A stretch of DNA of 35,304 bases from Schoenoplectus triqueter. Its lineage: Eukaryota; Streptophyta; Magnoliopsida; Poales; Cyperaceae. Below the pieces are notes generated by a model. That model saw only the letters and a list, made by a program, of their open reading frames with translations. It ran no database searches and had not been told where the DNA came from. Of this stretch, positions 11,045-22,611 are shown in pieces (the stretch's first letter is position 1; each line of letters begins with the position of its first letter). The stretch lies in contig CAXKVV010001486.1 in assembly GCA_964058805.1 (NCBI GenBank), forward strand, positions 1 to 35,304, given 5' to 3'. The translations under genes and the position numbers were made by a program.

Positions 11045-11690
11045 ATTTAGATACAATATTTAGGTATTTATATTTCTTACATAGATATTTAGATATGTGT
11101 TCTTGGTATTTAAGTATAATATCTAGGTATTTAGATTTCTTATTTAGGTATTTAGAGATGTGTTCTGGGTATTTAGATATTTATTCTGTGTATTTAGATA
11201 TATGTTTTGAGTATTTAAGTATAATATCTAGGTATTTAGATTTTTTATTTAGGTATTTAGATATGCGTTCTAGGTATTTAGATATGTGTTCTGGGTATTT
11301 AAATATAATATCTAGGTATTTAGATTTCTTATTTAGGTATTTAAATATGTGTTCTGGATATTTAAATATGTGTTCTGGGTATTTAGATATGTGTTTTGAC
11401 TATTTAAGTATAATATCTAGGTATTTAAATTTCATATTTAGATATTTAGATATGTGTTCTGGGTATTTAAGTATAATATATAGGTATTTAGATTTCTTAT
11501 TTAGGTATTTAGATATGTGTTCTGGGTATTTAAGTATAATATCTAGGTATTTAGATTTCTTATTTAGGTATTTACAGATGTGTTCTAGGTATTTAGATAT
11601 ATGTTCTGGGTATTTAGATATGTGTTCTAAGTTATTTAAGTATAATATCTAGATATTTATATTTCTTATTTAGATATGTGTTATGAGTAT
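11045..11690 (+). repeat. Minisatellite: 21-bp monomers arranged as a 63-bp higher-order unit
   Basis: Monomers end in GGTATTTAGA or GGTATTTAAG and come in three types repeated mainly in the order TATGTGTTCTGGGTATTTA, TATAATATCTAGGTATTTA, TTTCTTATTTAGGTATTTA. The cleanest copies are at about 11410-11590. Because 21 and 63 are multiples of three, one + frame stays open for 185 codons (11095-11652), giving a repeated CSGYL-SIISRYL-DFLFRYL pattern. There is no evidence that this frame is translated; the repeat period explains it. Confidence 0.85.
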
Positions 11691-12861
11691 TTAAATATTA
11701 TTTATATGTGATTATCTGGAGTATATGATTTCTTTCAATTATTTACTGAATAACATGAAAAAAAAAAATTAAACTTCACAAATAATATTTTCTCATAAAG
11801 CAGCAAGTACACTTTAAATATGTCTTTATATAATTTTATCAGCCTAATAATATATTCAATATCACAACATTCTAATTTATTTTCAACATCAAAATTATAA
11901 TACATAAAATATATTTTAACATCATAAATTAAGGAAGAGAGAATTCAAAAATAAAGCGCTAGATGCCAGATTCAATTGAGGAAAATATTGAAGAAACTAT
12001 ATATATGGGGTGTTAGACTTATTTAGCACGTACTTAATTAAATAAATGAGCAACGATAGCGCGGGGATTATTTAGGAGATGAAGGATGCGGGGAACAAAA
12101 GATTTTTTCTTTTTCGTTTAGGAAAAGAAAAGTTTATCTATCCATAATGCTTTTTCTTCCTCTTTGGTAACCTGATTTGACACTAGGAGAATGCTTTTAA
12201 GCTTTGATAAATCACTGCTTAATATAAAGCGGCGATTGTGGATCATTGCTTTGATTTGTACTTTTGATGAAACAAATAAGATATACGGTAAGTTCAATTT
12301 CATGTTGTCAGTTTTTGCGCAACCACTATTGAAAGAATTCATTACTAGCATAAATAAAAGTAAAACAGAAGAAATTCAATTCATTACTAGAATAAATAAA
12401 CAAAACGGAAGAAATTCAATATGTACAAATTGTCAGTTATATGTCACTGCTTATTTATATTTTTGCATGTAATATAATATATGAGTGCAAGAAAAATTTA
12501 TATTTATTTTGATTTATCTTGATATGCATCAAGCACTAACAAAACCAATAAGTTAAAGTTTATAATTAAACATCCTATCATAATTAAGTGTAATGAATTG
12601 ATATCTAACTTTGTTTTCATTCACAACATAGAATATAAATATGAACAGCATGATGCCTTTTGTCAATCTGTATAGAATTGCAAATCGGCAAGTGTTAATA
12701 TTGGTTAATAAAATAGTTTGATAAACGAGCTCTCATTTACATTGTAAAGAACCTGTAATAAATGAATTTATCTGACATTGAATCAACAAGATTTCAGCGG
12801 TTTACTGGTAATTAAGCATGCCATTTTTCGGTGATGATATTCACACAGGATATATAATAAT
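11691..12861. other. AT-rich intergenic DNA, no supported gene
   Basis: Two overlapping open frames on opposite strands (about 12118-12351 - and 12191-12472 +) have no recognisable domain. A short local duplication (GAAATTCAAT...ACTAGXATAAATAAA) is seen at about 12340-12420. Confidence 0.4.
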
Positions 12862-13246
12862 GAGAAGGATTCAATTACCATTTTTTTGATGCCCATGGTG
12901 CATATTTATTTATTTATGTATAAATTTAAAAATATGAACCGTTAGATGTATTCTATATCATCTCAATTGTATGTATATGAAAAATAAAAAAATCTTAACT
13001 TTATTTGAAAAGCCATCAAGTAACGTGTCTAAATTATAAAATTTGGTCTGTTGATTTTATTAACGCTTGATGCCTATATAAATAATATCGAAATTATATA
13101 ATTTTTTGTATACATATATAAGATGATATTTACAAAATATTTCTTCAATTAGTTTTATTATTTAAGAATTTAAATAATAGTTATTTGATATTTAATTTTA
13201 ATGGCACCAATGTGGCACCAAAATAGTGGTAATTAGATTTCTTCTC
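12862..13246. mobile_element. MITE with 9-bp target duplication (Mutator-type size)
   Basis: Ends GAGAAGGATTCAATTACCA and TGGTAATTAGATTTCTTCTC are inverted repeats; matching continues inward to the GCACCA blocks. The flanks are an exact 9-bp duplication TATAATAAT at 12853-12861 and 13247-13255. A 385-bp AT-rich non-coding element with a 9-bp duplication fits a MULE-derived MITE. Confidence 0.75.
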
Positions 13247-13353
13247 TATAATAATATGCTAGTAACACAGTGATATTTGAACTTTTAATTTGACAGACAA
13301 TTCTAACTCTCAATTGCTTCGTCTAATCCCTAATTCATTCTCATACATATGAG

Positions 13354-13715
13354 GAGGGATTCAATGACATTAATTTTTAATGACACTGAATTACATCAAA
13401 CATTTTCAAAGTTCAAATAGTTGATTCAAATCATTCAACATGATAGATATATTAAAATATACTTGCATATCAAATTGGATTTTTTTTTGAACTTTTTTAG
13501 TTATTTATTAAGCTGGGTATAAAATTTAATGGTCTAAAAATATCAATTTTGTACCTATCTTAATAAAGAGTAAAAGAATTTAAAAAATATAAAATTTGAT
13601 CTATAAAATTATTTTAATATATCCATCACATTGAATGATTTGGATTGACTGCTCGAACTTCAAAAATTTGAAAATATTTAGTTAGTATCATCAAAGGTTA
13701 GAGTCATTGAATCCC

Positions 13716-13717
<2 letters not shown>
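13354..13717. mobile_element. Palindromic MITE, 364 bp
   Basis: GAGGGATTCAATGAC at the left mirrors GTCATTGAATCCCTC at the right, and imperfect pairing runs inward for about 100 bp (ATCATTCAACATGATAGATATATT against AATATATCCATCACATTGAATGAT). No coding. Its right end touches the (TC)n(TA)n tract. Confidence 0.7.

Positions 13718-13777
<60 letters not shown>
13718..13777. repeat. (TC)n(TA)n compound microsatellite
   Basis: An uninterrupted TC run passes directly into a TA run between two palindromic MITEs. The same compound motif recurs at the borders of the next elements. Confidence 0.9.
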
Positions 13778-13779
<2 letters not shown>

Positions 13780-14173
13780 CGACTATGGTGCTTTGCAAAG
13801 CACAGAGGCGTTGTGTGCTTTGCGTTCTATTTTTAATTTCAAGTCAGAAATAATCGATCTGAACCGTTCAATCTAATCTTCATATAAAAATCTATTAGTA
13901 AAATAAATTTTATATTTTTAGAATTTTTTTGCTATTTTTTCTGATGAGGAGAAAAATGACTTGATCTGAGAACTCTGGTTCATCCAAAAATGTTGGTTTT
14001 TCCCCTATCCAAAAAAATAGCAAATAAATTCCAAAAAATATAAAATTTAGTTTACTAATAGATTTTGATATGGAGATTAGATTGAGCAGTATGGATCGAT
14101 CTTTTTTGACTTAAAATTAAAAATAGAGCACAAAACACACAATGTTTTTGTACTTTACAAAGCACCATAGCCT
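13780..14173. mobile_element. Palindromic MITE with CTATGGTGCTTTGCAAAGCAC ends
   Basis: CTATGGTGCTTTGCAAAGC at the left pairs with TTTACAAAGCACCATAG at the right, and most of the about 394-bp length forms imperfect arms (CGATCTGAACCGTTCAATC against GATTGAGCAGTATGGATCG). The ends themselves contain a mini-palindrome (GCTTTGCAAAGC). No coding capacity. A partial relative begins at 14621. Confidence 0.75.
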
Positions 14174-14192
14174 AATTATATATATATATATA

Positions 14193-14583
14193 GAGAGAGA
14201 GAGAGTAAAGATACCGTGAGCTTAAATTAAAAAATATATCAAATCATCTCAAAATTTTAATTTATCATTCTCATTAAAAAATTTATATGAAAATCTATTG
14301 GGATGCAAAAATTTGGAGTGTTTTGAATTTTTTAAGTCATGGTTTTTAATTTTTGAAAATCAGCTATAAAAAAATAATAATATATTTAATATTTGAACAT
14401 CATTTTTAAAAATTAAAAACGATGATTTAAAAAGCTCAAAACACTCCAAATTTTTGCACCCCATGAGATTTTCATATAAAGAATTTAATGAAGATAATAA
14501 ATTAAAATTTCGAGATGATTTGATATATTTTTTGAGTTAAGTTCATGAAAGGTCTCTGTGAGGTTAAGTTCACAGTATCTTTA

Positions 14584-14602
<19 letters not shown>
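14193..14602. mobile_element. Near-complete palindromic MITE bounded by (GA)n and (TC)n
   Basis: GAGTAAAGATACCGTGAGCT at the left mirrors TTAAGTTCACAGTATCTTTACTC at the right, and the arms pair along almost the whole 410 bp (for example AAATTTGGAGTGTTTTGA against CAAAACACTCCAAATTT). The terminal GA/TC tracts are themselves part of the inverted repeat. A transcript would be a long hairpin. A truncated copy of its right end appears at about 18048-18145. Confidence 0.75.
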
Positions 14603-14617
<15 letters not shown>

Positions 14618-14620
14618 TAA

Positions 14621-14737
14621 GGCTATGGTGCTTCGCGAAACACAAAACCTTCTGTGTTTTGTGTTCATATCTCGAATTTGAATGTTCAAATGACTGATCC
14701 AAACCGTTGAACATGATCTTCATATTGAACTATCTTT
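14621..14737. mobile_element. Partial copy of the CTATGGTGCTT MITE family
   Basis: It begins GGCTATGGTGCTTCGCGAAACAC, the same end type as the MITE at 13780, and keeps the following CAAACCGTTGAACATGATCTTCATAT block, but no matching right end is found nearby. It may have been truncated by insertion of the larger foldback composite that follows. Confidence 0.5.
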
Positions 14738-15240
14738 GGAGATCGTCCATCGTGTTATGGATTAGTTTTTTATTTTTAAAATCAAAATGGACGATCTGAA
14801 TAGCTAAAAATGATTTTCATATAAAAATTTAATTGGAGATCAAAATTTATATTTTATTGTTACACTTAACATCTTCTTTGATTTGTCGATTTGCAAAACA
14901 ATCTTGAATTTTATAATTTGGCTTGTTTAAGTTTTATGCGGGAATTAACTTATAAATGGATTAGTGCACAATAACCAAGACTAATGATGGGACATAAGAG
15001 CTAAATTAAGACTGCATTAGGCTTAGATTTAGTTAGACTTAAATTGGGTTGAATTGGTCAAGATAAATTGAGCTTAAACAACAGAGTAAAATACTTCTGC
15101 CCAGTGAATCATTATAACGATTCAGGAATCGTTATAACAGTTCATCTCAATACTCAATAATATTCTAAGGCAAAAAAATATGCATAAGAACCAGAGTGTA
15201 TCATTATGTAACGATTCTATAATCGTTACAATTATTCATG

Positions 15241-16386
15241 AAACGTATAACGATTTGATGAATCATTATAACATTTCAGTTTAGTTGATCCAACTGTTAT
15301 TCTTTCTAAACCGTTATAACGATTCGTAAACCTTATAACGGTTCAGGCTGAAAAATAGTTTCTTCAGTTGTTTCAGAAGATCTATTTTAAAATGATCATC
15401 TTTCTCACTGAAAAATTAATGACATGGATAGGATCCAACTAGCTAAATCACTACTTCAGAGAGCTTGCTAGCCATATTCAAAGAGAGAGAGAAAAATCAA
15501 GATGTTGATACACTCAATTAGCCAAATCTTTGTTCAAACTCAATCTATGTTCTCTCTATTCTCCCAATTTGATCATTTGTGATCTTCTTGAAAACATTCT
15601 CTTGAGTTGTTGTGTTCAACTCCTTTTTGAGCTGTAGTACTCACTTCTTGTTTTTGAGTGTGTTGTCACTTACGTTTTTTAGTGTATTGTCACTTGTGTT
15701 ACCGATAGGTTTGGCAGCCCATTTTTATGTAAGGGACCAAATTCTACAAGTGTAAAAACCATTTTAAATATATCGGCTCAATCTCAATTGTTGGAGGTTG
15801 AGGGTCCCGGAAACGTATAACGATTTGATGAATCATTATAACGTTTCAGCTTAGTTGATTCAATGGTTATTCTTTCTAAACCGTTATAACGATTCGTAAA
15901 CTTTTATAACGGTTCAGGCCAAAAAATAGTTTTTTCAGCTGTTTCAGAAGATTTATTTTAAAAGGATCACCTCTCTCACTGAAAAATTAATGACATGGAT
16001 AGGATCCAACTAGCTAAATCACTACTCCAGAGAGCTTGCTAGCCATATTCAAAGAGAGAGAGAGAGAGAGAAATCAAGATATTGATACACTCAATTAGCC
16101 AAATCTTTGTTCAAGCTCAATCTATCTTCTCTCTATTCTCCCAACTTGATCATTCGTGTTCTTCTTGAAAACATTCTCTTGAGCTGTTGTGCTCAACTCC
16201 TTTTTGAGTTGTAGTGTTCACTTCTTATTTTTAAGTGTGGTGTCACTCACATTTTTTAGTGTGTTGTCATTTGTGTTACCGATAGGCTTGACAGCTCATT
16301 TTTGTGTAAGAGACCAAGCTCTACAAGTGTAAAAACTATTTTTAATATATCAACTCAATCTCAATTGTTGGAGGTTGAGGGTCCCG
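15241..16386 (+). repeat. Direct tandem duplication of about 570 bp
   Basis: Unit 1 (15241-15810) and unit 2 (15811-16386) both run from AAACGTATAACGATTTGATG to GGAGGTTGAGGGTCCCG and differ at a modest number of positions. The GTTACCGATAGG, GTGTAAGAGACCAA and following GACGTAGACATTGTTAAAGC / GCCGAACTTCGTTAC motifs (16388-16420) resemble the R-U5 part of copia LTRs, so this may be a duplicated LTR fragment. Confidence 0.75.
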
Positions 16387-16767
16387 AAGACGTAGACATT
16401 GTTAAAGCCGAACTTCGTTACATCTTATGTTCTTATTTTATCTTTACTTTTTTTTCTCATATTTCTTTGATTGCTATATTCTTGTGAGAATTGAATTGAT
16501 TTAAATTATATTTTATTGTCATTACACTTGAACATTAAGCCCCAAATTGGTTTATATATCTCTACCTTAGGTTATTTACATTCTTGCACTATTTTGACCT
16601 TTCAATACCACCATCCTAGGGCTTTCAAGGTCTATCATTTAGAATTTTTTTACTATTTTTCTAGGTAGTTAGAAAATCACTTGATTTAATTATTATTGAT
16701 ATTTTAAGGTATTTCAAGGTGGTATTTACCAATAACTAAAGGTTATACAAGTCTAAATAATTTTGAG

Positions 16768-16779
16768 TTTGGTATCAAG
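16768..16779 (+). other. Primer-binding-site-like sequence (initiator tRNA-Met type)
   Basis: TTTGGTATCAAG resembles TGGTATCAGAGC, the usual copia primer-binding site complementary to tRNA-iMet, and follows the copia-LTR-like stretch. The preceding bases do not end in CA, so the LTR end is degraded or the match is chance. Confidence 0.35.
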
Positions 16780-18047
16780 TATGGTGAAATGTAAGGAAAA
16801 TATAAATGCAGAAAAGTAAAGAAGAAGTGGCTCTATAAAACTCAAGTCTCCATATCTCGTTCCTCTAACAGAACGTCGCTTTATTATCAAAGAAAATGTT
16901 ATACAATTTTAGAATCTTTAGCTTATTCACAAAGACTAGTGCAAGAAGACTAAAAACTCTACTTAAAAATAGAAAACAAAGAGCACTTAAGGCTCAGAAA
17001 ATCAGCCTAAAGCTGAGCAGAAAAGTTGAGACAATGCTCAAAAGATCACAATTCGATTTACAAGAATCTCTAGGTTTGGCTAATTCAAAAGTTTAGGTTT
17101 TTGTATTTGTAAGAATGAATAGTTTTCTCTCTTGATAGCTTAGGTGAGTGCTCAGGATTGTTAGTAGACTAAGAAATTTTGATTGGTTTTCTTGAGTTAA
17201 AAATCCCGAAGCAATACATTTTATAAAATAAAAGAACAAACAGTAGTCTAGATTCTTGCCAAGGAAACTGTTATAACGGTTTTCATTCTTGATCTTAATT
17301 TGATCAAGAATACCCTTATCAAATAACGTTATAACGGTTTGAAAATACTTGGATGAACCGTTGTAACGCTTGAGTGTAACGTTGTAACGCTTAATAAAAT
17401 ATTATAATATTTTGATCAAGTTTGACTACATTGACTTAGTATCTAATAAGGTGTTATCACCACAAATATGTTATAATATTTCAGTGTAACGTTATAACGT
17501 TTGTTGAAACGTTAAATAATGATTCTGTTAATTTTTAATATTTCTGCCTTCAGTGAATTTAGAATTTTTTAGAGTGTATTGTATAAAATGTTATAATAGT
17601 TTAGAAACTTTTATAACGGTTCACTGAGACAGAAAAACTCTATCTTGCACATTAAGAATCGTAAAGTTTTGAATTAAACTTTACAATATTTGTTCCTATT
17701 TATTCTATTGATTTCTTCTGGCTATCTTCAGCAACTTAGATAATGAGCAATCGATAAACTCTTCATAGGATCCTACAAAATAATTCAAAAGACTTTTTAA
17801 ATTCAAATAAGTTTTGCAAAATAATAAAATACAAAAGAAATTATTAAGTGTAACAATTATGAGCCATCCAAAATAAGTGATTTTTTAACTATCTATAAAA
17901 ATAATAAAAAAATTCTAAAAAATATAATATTTGATCTCCAACTAGATTTTTATTTTTATTTGAAAAAATCATTCTTAATGGTTCGGATCATCCATTTTGA
18001 TTTTAAAAATGAAGAACTGATCCATAACATGGAGATAATCTGTATTA

Positions 18048-18175
18048 TACATAACATGATTTGATATACTTTTTGAGTTAACCTCACAGAAGGCCTCTAC
18101 AATCTTAAGCTCATGGTATTTTTACTTTCTCTCTCTCTCTCTCTATATATATATAGAGAGAGAGAGAGAGAGATA
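18048..18175. repeat. Truncated MITE end and (CT)n(AT)n(GA)n microsatellite
   Basis: ATGATTTGATATACTTTTTGAG through GTATTTTTACTTTCTCTC matches the right end of the palindromic MITE at 14193-14602. It runs into a CT tract, an AT tract and a GA tract (about 18129-18173), the same compound motif seen at the other MITE borders. Confidence 0.65.
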
Positions 18176-18896
18176 GTTAGACTATTGTGAAAACGTTTGC
18201 ATTTCAAGTCCAAGTGCATACGGCTCAAATTTTATCGTAACACATCTAAAATTCAAAATTATCATTCTTATTAAATTCTTCATATCAAAATATTGAGGGA
18301 TACGAAAATTTGGGGTATTTCGAGTTTTCTAAATATTTATTTTGGATTTCTGAAAATCAGAACAAAAATAATAATAAAATATTAAATTTTTGTTGCTGAT
18401 TTTTAAAAATCCAAAATAAATACATAGAAAACTCTAAATACACCAAATTTTTGTATCCACCAATATTTTGATATGAAAAATTTAATGAGAATGATAATTT
18501 TGAAAACGTTTGTATTTCGAGCCCAAGTGCATACGGCTCAAATTTTATTGTAACACGTTCAAAATTCAAAATTATTATTCTCATTAAATTCTTCATATCA
18601 AAATATTAGGGGATACAAAAATTTGGGGTATTTAGAGTTTTCTATGTATTTGTTTTGGATTTTTGAAAATCAGTACTAAAATAATAATAATAATATATTG
18701 AATTGTTGTTGCTGATTTTTAAAAATCCAAAACAAATACATAGAAAACTCGAAATACTCCAAATTTTTATATCCCTCAATATTTTGTTATGAAGAATTTA
18801 ATGAGAATGATAATTTTAAATTTCAAACGTATTACAATAAAATTTGAGCTGTATACACTTAAACTCAAAATATAAATATTTTCACAATAGTCTAAC
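18176..18896. mobile_element. Dimeric palindromic MITE, about 721 bp
   Basis: Outer ends GTTAGACTATTGTGAAAA and TTTTCACAATAGTCTAAC are a perfect 18-bp inverted repeat. The interior is two successive hairpins of the same sequence: AAGTGCATACGGCTCAAATTTTAT occurs directly at about 18210 and 18527, each followed by AAATTTGGGGTATTT and then its inverted counterpart CCAAATTTTT. The head of the second copy begins at about 18504 without the outer end sequence. No coding. Confidence 0.75.
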
Positions 18897-21036
18897 TTTC
18901 TTTCCCTCTCTCTATATATATAACTTCTGCAAATCTTCAATATGTCTTTAATTTTTGTGTAGGATATCCTTTTTTCCTATAATTAAATAGGGAGACTATA
19001 CTTATTATACATAATAAAACACAAATTAGATATGGAGGGTATTTTGATCTTTTTAATATTTTATATATTTCACTATTCCAACTAAGTTTTCTACCAAACA
19101 ACATAACCACTCTTTCGAATAGTTCAATTAGCACTTTTCATTTCACTTTGTCAAATATTGCTATTATATTTTTGCTATTTTAATGATATTATTGTAGTAT
19201 TATTTTTTAATTTGCCAAATAGACTCTAAATTAAATCATCAAATAATTAAAAATGTCATATTGCATAATTTATGCAAAGAAAATTAAACTATTGTGCTTA
19301 ATATCAAATGACACGGTGCCTCATTTGATTTATAAGAATAATTAAGTGATATTTATATTCCCAACGTTTTTTACAAAATGAAAAAGGAAATTATATATAA
19401 ATATATGGTTGTGAGTCAAATAAAATGTGTCCATCCTTTATTATTATTATTTTTAGAAAAAAGATGAGAGTCGTGCTCTCAAATTTTCATTAAAAAAAAA
19501 GGAGGAAAAAAAGAAAGAAAAGTAAAGAAAAATATTAAGAAAGAATAAAAGTGAAAGATCAGTATAGATGCCAAATAATGTGCTGAATTACGCATTCGTG
19601 CGTTCAATCATTTAGTTTTGAATTGTCCATCCTTTTAATAATTATATATTTGTTAATTGAAAAGACATAATTGTTAACTACCAAAGTTTAAATAATTTTC
19701 ATACAATTTGAATACAGGAATATTTAAATGTTATTAGTTACCAATTGTATAGTTTCAATTAACAAACAAGTTATCGTAGTTAACAAGTAAAATGTTACAC
19801 AAATGAATGGACAATAGATTATAAGGAGGGTGGATAATGGGGGAACGCTCTCACTTTTTATCTCACTGTATTATAGTAGTATGAACTAGATTTGTCTACT
19901 AATATTATTAGATAACGTGCAATGACTGAAAATGTTTATATTTTAATCTACGATTGTGATTATTTGATTTTATAAAAATGATAGTTCATATTTCAGTCAA
20001 ATCATGTTTTCTCTCTATTTTATTTCTTATTTTTTATCATACATTTATGTGAGGTCTAAAAAAATTATATATCAAATAAATTAAACATCACTATTATTAA
20101 GTTTTATTATAAAAAATAAAGTACACAATGTACAATCATACTCGGAAAAGAAAAAAAATATTAGATTTTATAAATCATTTTTTATTAAATAATAAATTAA
20201 TTTTTTTTTAAAAAAATAAAATCTTTATAATTGATATAGACATATATTGTATTATTATTTACTTACAATAAAATTATTATTAAATATAAATATTTTAAAA
20301 AGAGGGTCCGATGACGAATTTTGTGCTACAAGTTATAACATATAACGTGCATGCGGGCCTTTCTTCTTAAAAAAAAAGTTGTAACAATACTTAGAAAAAC
20401 GTTCCTTCACTCTTTCAATTATTCGCCGGATTAGAATAATAAAGCTTTTTCATGAATCGAAAGAATGTAATTTTATATAATATATTTTCTTTATTTCTCA
20501 CTATCCCCAAAATAGAATAAATGTTTCTTTTAGTCAGCGATATCAACAATATATACACTAAATTCATATATTTTTTTTAAATTTAACTCAATACGAGAAT
20601 AACCTTCAATTTAGTAGTAAAAATAATATTTTCTATGTAAAAGAAAATTAGCCTTCAATCTAATAGTAAAATTAATATTTTCCATGTAAAAATAATATGA
20701 GAATCAGCCTTCAATCGTAGTAAAAAAAATGAACATGTATTTTTCTAAAAAAAAGTTTGACCTGAGCTTAAAATCATTGTAGCATTACAATTTTGCAAAA
20801 TAACTGTCCATCGTTATTAATTCTTTGATAGGTTTTTAATTTCTTATAGGCAATCACATGCATTTTTCTCTTCATCTTTTTTCCTTTTCGAAAACTTTAA
20901 CGATGATTGTCAAAGGATCTCTCTCTTCCTCTCTTTTATATTTGGATATTTTCAAAATATCCAATTTTGACCCGTATCATATCTTAGAATCATCCAAAAT
21001 AAGATTTGTTAAGTTCAAAGGGTTCAAAAGTAATTT
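18897..21036. other. AT-rich intergenic region, no supported gene
   Basis: It includes a short (TTA)n tract at about 19440, a purine-rich stretch at about 19490-19560 and three similar GAxAATxAxCCTTCAATxTAGTAGTAAAA units at about 20596-20727. The small open frames are not convincing. It ends at the target duplication of the retroelement. Confidence 0.4.
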
Positions 21037-21041
21037 CCTAT
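21037..21041. repeat. Left 5-bp target duplication (CCTAT) of the outer retroelement
   Basis: CCTAT directly before the LTR start TGATATGGG; the same CCTAT follows the other LTR end at 28193-28197. Confidence 0.85.
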
Positions 21042-21342
21042 TGATATGGGTAGTTTTGAATCACCAAGAGAGAAAATAGACAGACTGTTATTTTTTCCAA
21101 TGAAGCTATCAATAATATGTGTGTGTGAAGATAATGATCAAAAGTCTCCTTTAGTATCTCGAGGGTAACCCTTATATAGGCTCCATCTCACGTCATATAG
21201 TTGTTAGACCGTTTAAGGCAGTGTTTTCGGGATGGTAATTATGGTATTACTATGCATGCACATTTAAGGCACGTCGTGCATGAGTATTTATGACGCTTAA
21301 TGTCGCGACAAGGTGTTGAAGACATCGAGATTGGGCTTCTAA

Positions 21343-21347
21343 GGTTG
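21343..21347. repeat. Left 5-bp target duplication (GGTTG) of the nested element
   Basis: GGTTG before TGTTAG; the same GGTTG follows CTACA at 23446-23450. Confidence 0.85.
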
Positions 21348-22611
21348 TGTTAGTTTGTAATAATCTTGAAGTCAATAATACGATAAATTGGTTATATAAA
21401 GCTTTGTTCATGAATTGGATATTTAAACGATATTTTGTTTCCTTGAGTATTATTGAATTTATGAATCATTCCGAGTTCATGACTGGAATTGTGAAACTTC
21501 ATAATATAGAATATACTCTTAAAAGTCACTAACCAAAGTAATTAGCAGGAACATTAATTAACCGTTATCAGGTTAGTATGTGGATTAAATGATGGTTAAG
21601 TTTTACAGACCATAGACAAAGAGTTGTCATTTTAATCACATAGATAGATGTTCACGGAATATCGTATTCGATAGACCCCGAATGAAACATTAAATGGAAT
21701 TGTGTTTGTGTCATTAATGTTTTCGTTCAGTATTAAATTCTAAAGTATGAGGTATTCATCTTTCCTACATAAGATATGTATGTGTGTGATTTCTACCAAA
21801 CGTTATCCGTAAAAGGTGGCTATAAAGGTAGCTCTTCGGTATACATAACTTATGCGGAGGAAGAGATGATTTGCCAAAAGTACTATTGTCCCTCGTATTT
21901 CTATACGAGTTATAGCATCACTGGGCCCCTTGATAGAGTAAGATTATCTGCTAGCAGTATAATTACAAGAGTAATTATATTTGATAATTTACTCAGGATC
22001 AAGAAAAGATTAAGTTTGCAAGGATGACACATACCTACCTTGAAACTGATCTGATAGCTATGAGACAAAAGAATTAAACACAAGTAAATAGTTTATTGGA
22101 TCATGATATTGTACAGTACATCATCATCTGTGTAATTGGATGATCATAGTGCATTCTGCCAGATGCCTCCTATGATTATAGAAGTTAAAACGGTTTTAAC
22201 TCTATTTACCAACATAACACGGATCCTGTCGGGTCACACCGTATAGGAGTTAATCGGAGAATCTTATTGATTAATTATAAATTGTTTATAATTAATAATA
22301 AGATGGTTATAATTAATTATATATGATATAATTATATTTGTCATAGATATGACAAGAAGCAAAAATCAGATTGAATTTATAACGTGTTGGACACGTCATA
22401 TAAATTCGCCGAAACAACAACCGAGAAAAATATAATTGTAGATGACAATTATATATATTTGATTTGGATTTTAAATGTTAATTATGGATTTGAATTGTGG
22501 GCCAAAGCCCATTTATAATTAAAGTCTTAATTAATAATTAAAAGCCCAAAATCATAAAAGCCCAAAAAAGCCCAAAATCAGAAAAGCCCAAAAAGGCCCA
22601 TGATGACCTCC

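Larger units (their letters stand above)
14738..18047. mobile_element. Large foldback composite element, about 3.3 kb
   Basis: Left arm 14738-14875 (ATGGATTAGTTTTTTATTTTTAAAATC, GGAGATCAAA, ATTGTTACACTTAA) is mirrored by 17850-18047 (TTAAGTGTAACAAT, TTTGATCTCCAA, GATTTTAAAAATGAAGAACTGATCCAT), giving imperfect inverted repeats of over 120 bp; the right arm has about 75 extra bases. The interior holds a 570-bp tandem duplication, copia-LTR-like sequence and two clusters of TTATAACG motifs (15110-15345 plus 15811-15920, and 17270-17630). No intact transposase or pol is seen. It may be one foldback transposon or a nested product; I cannot separate these by reading. Confidence 0.5.

Noticed and set aside
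11095..11652. 185-codon open frame as a repeat-protein gene
   Set aside because: The frame exists because the minisatellite period is a multiple of three; composition follows the AT-rich monomer and no start context, intron or domain supports translation.
15110..17630. Repeated CGTTATAACG motifs as a CRISPR-like array
   Set aside because: Spacing and sequence are irregular, units occur in both orientations, and the host is a plant; subterminal or LTR motifs explain them better.
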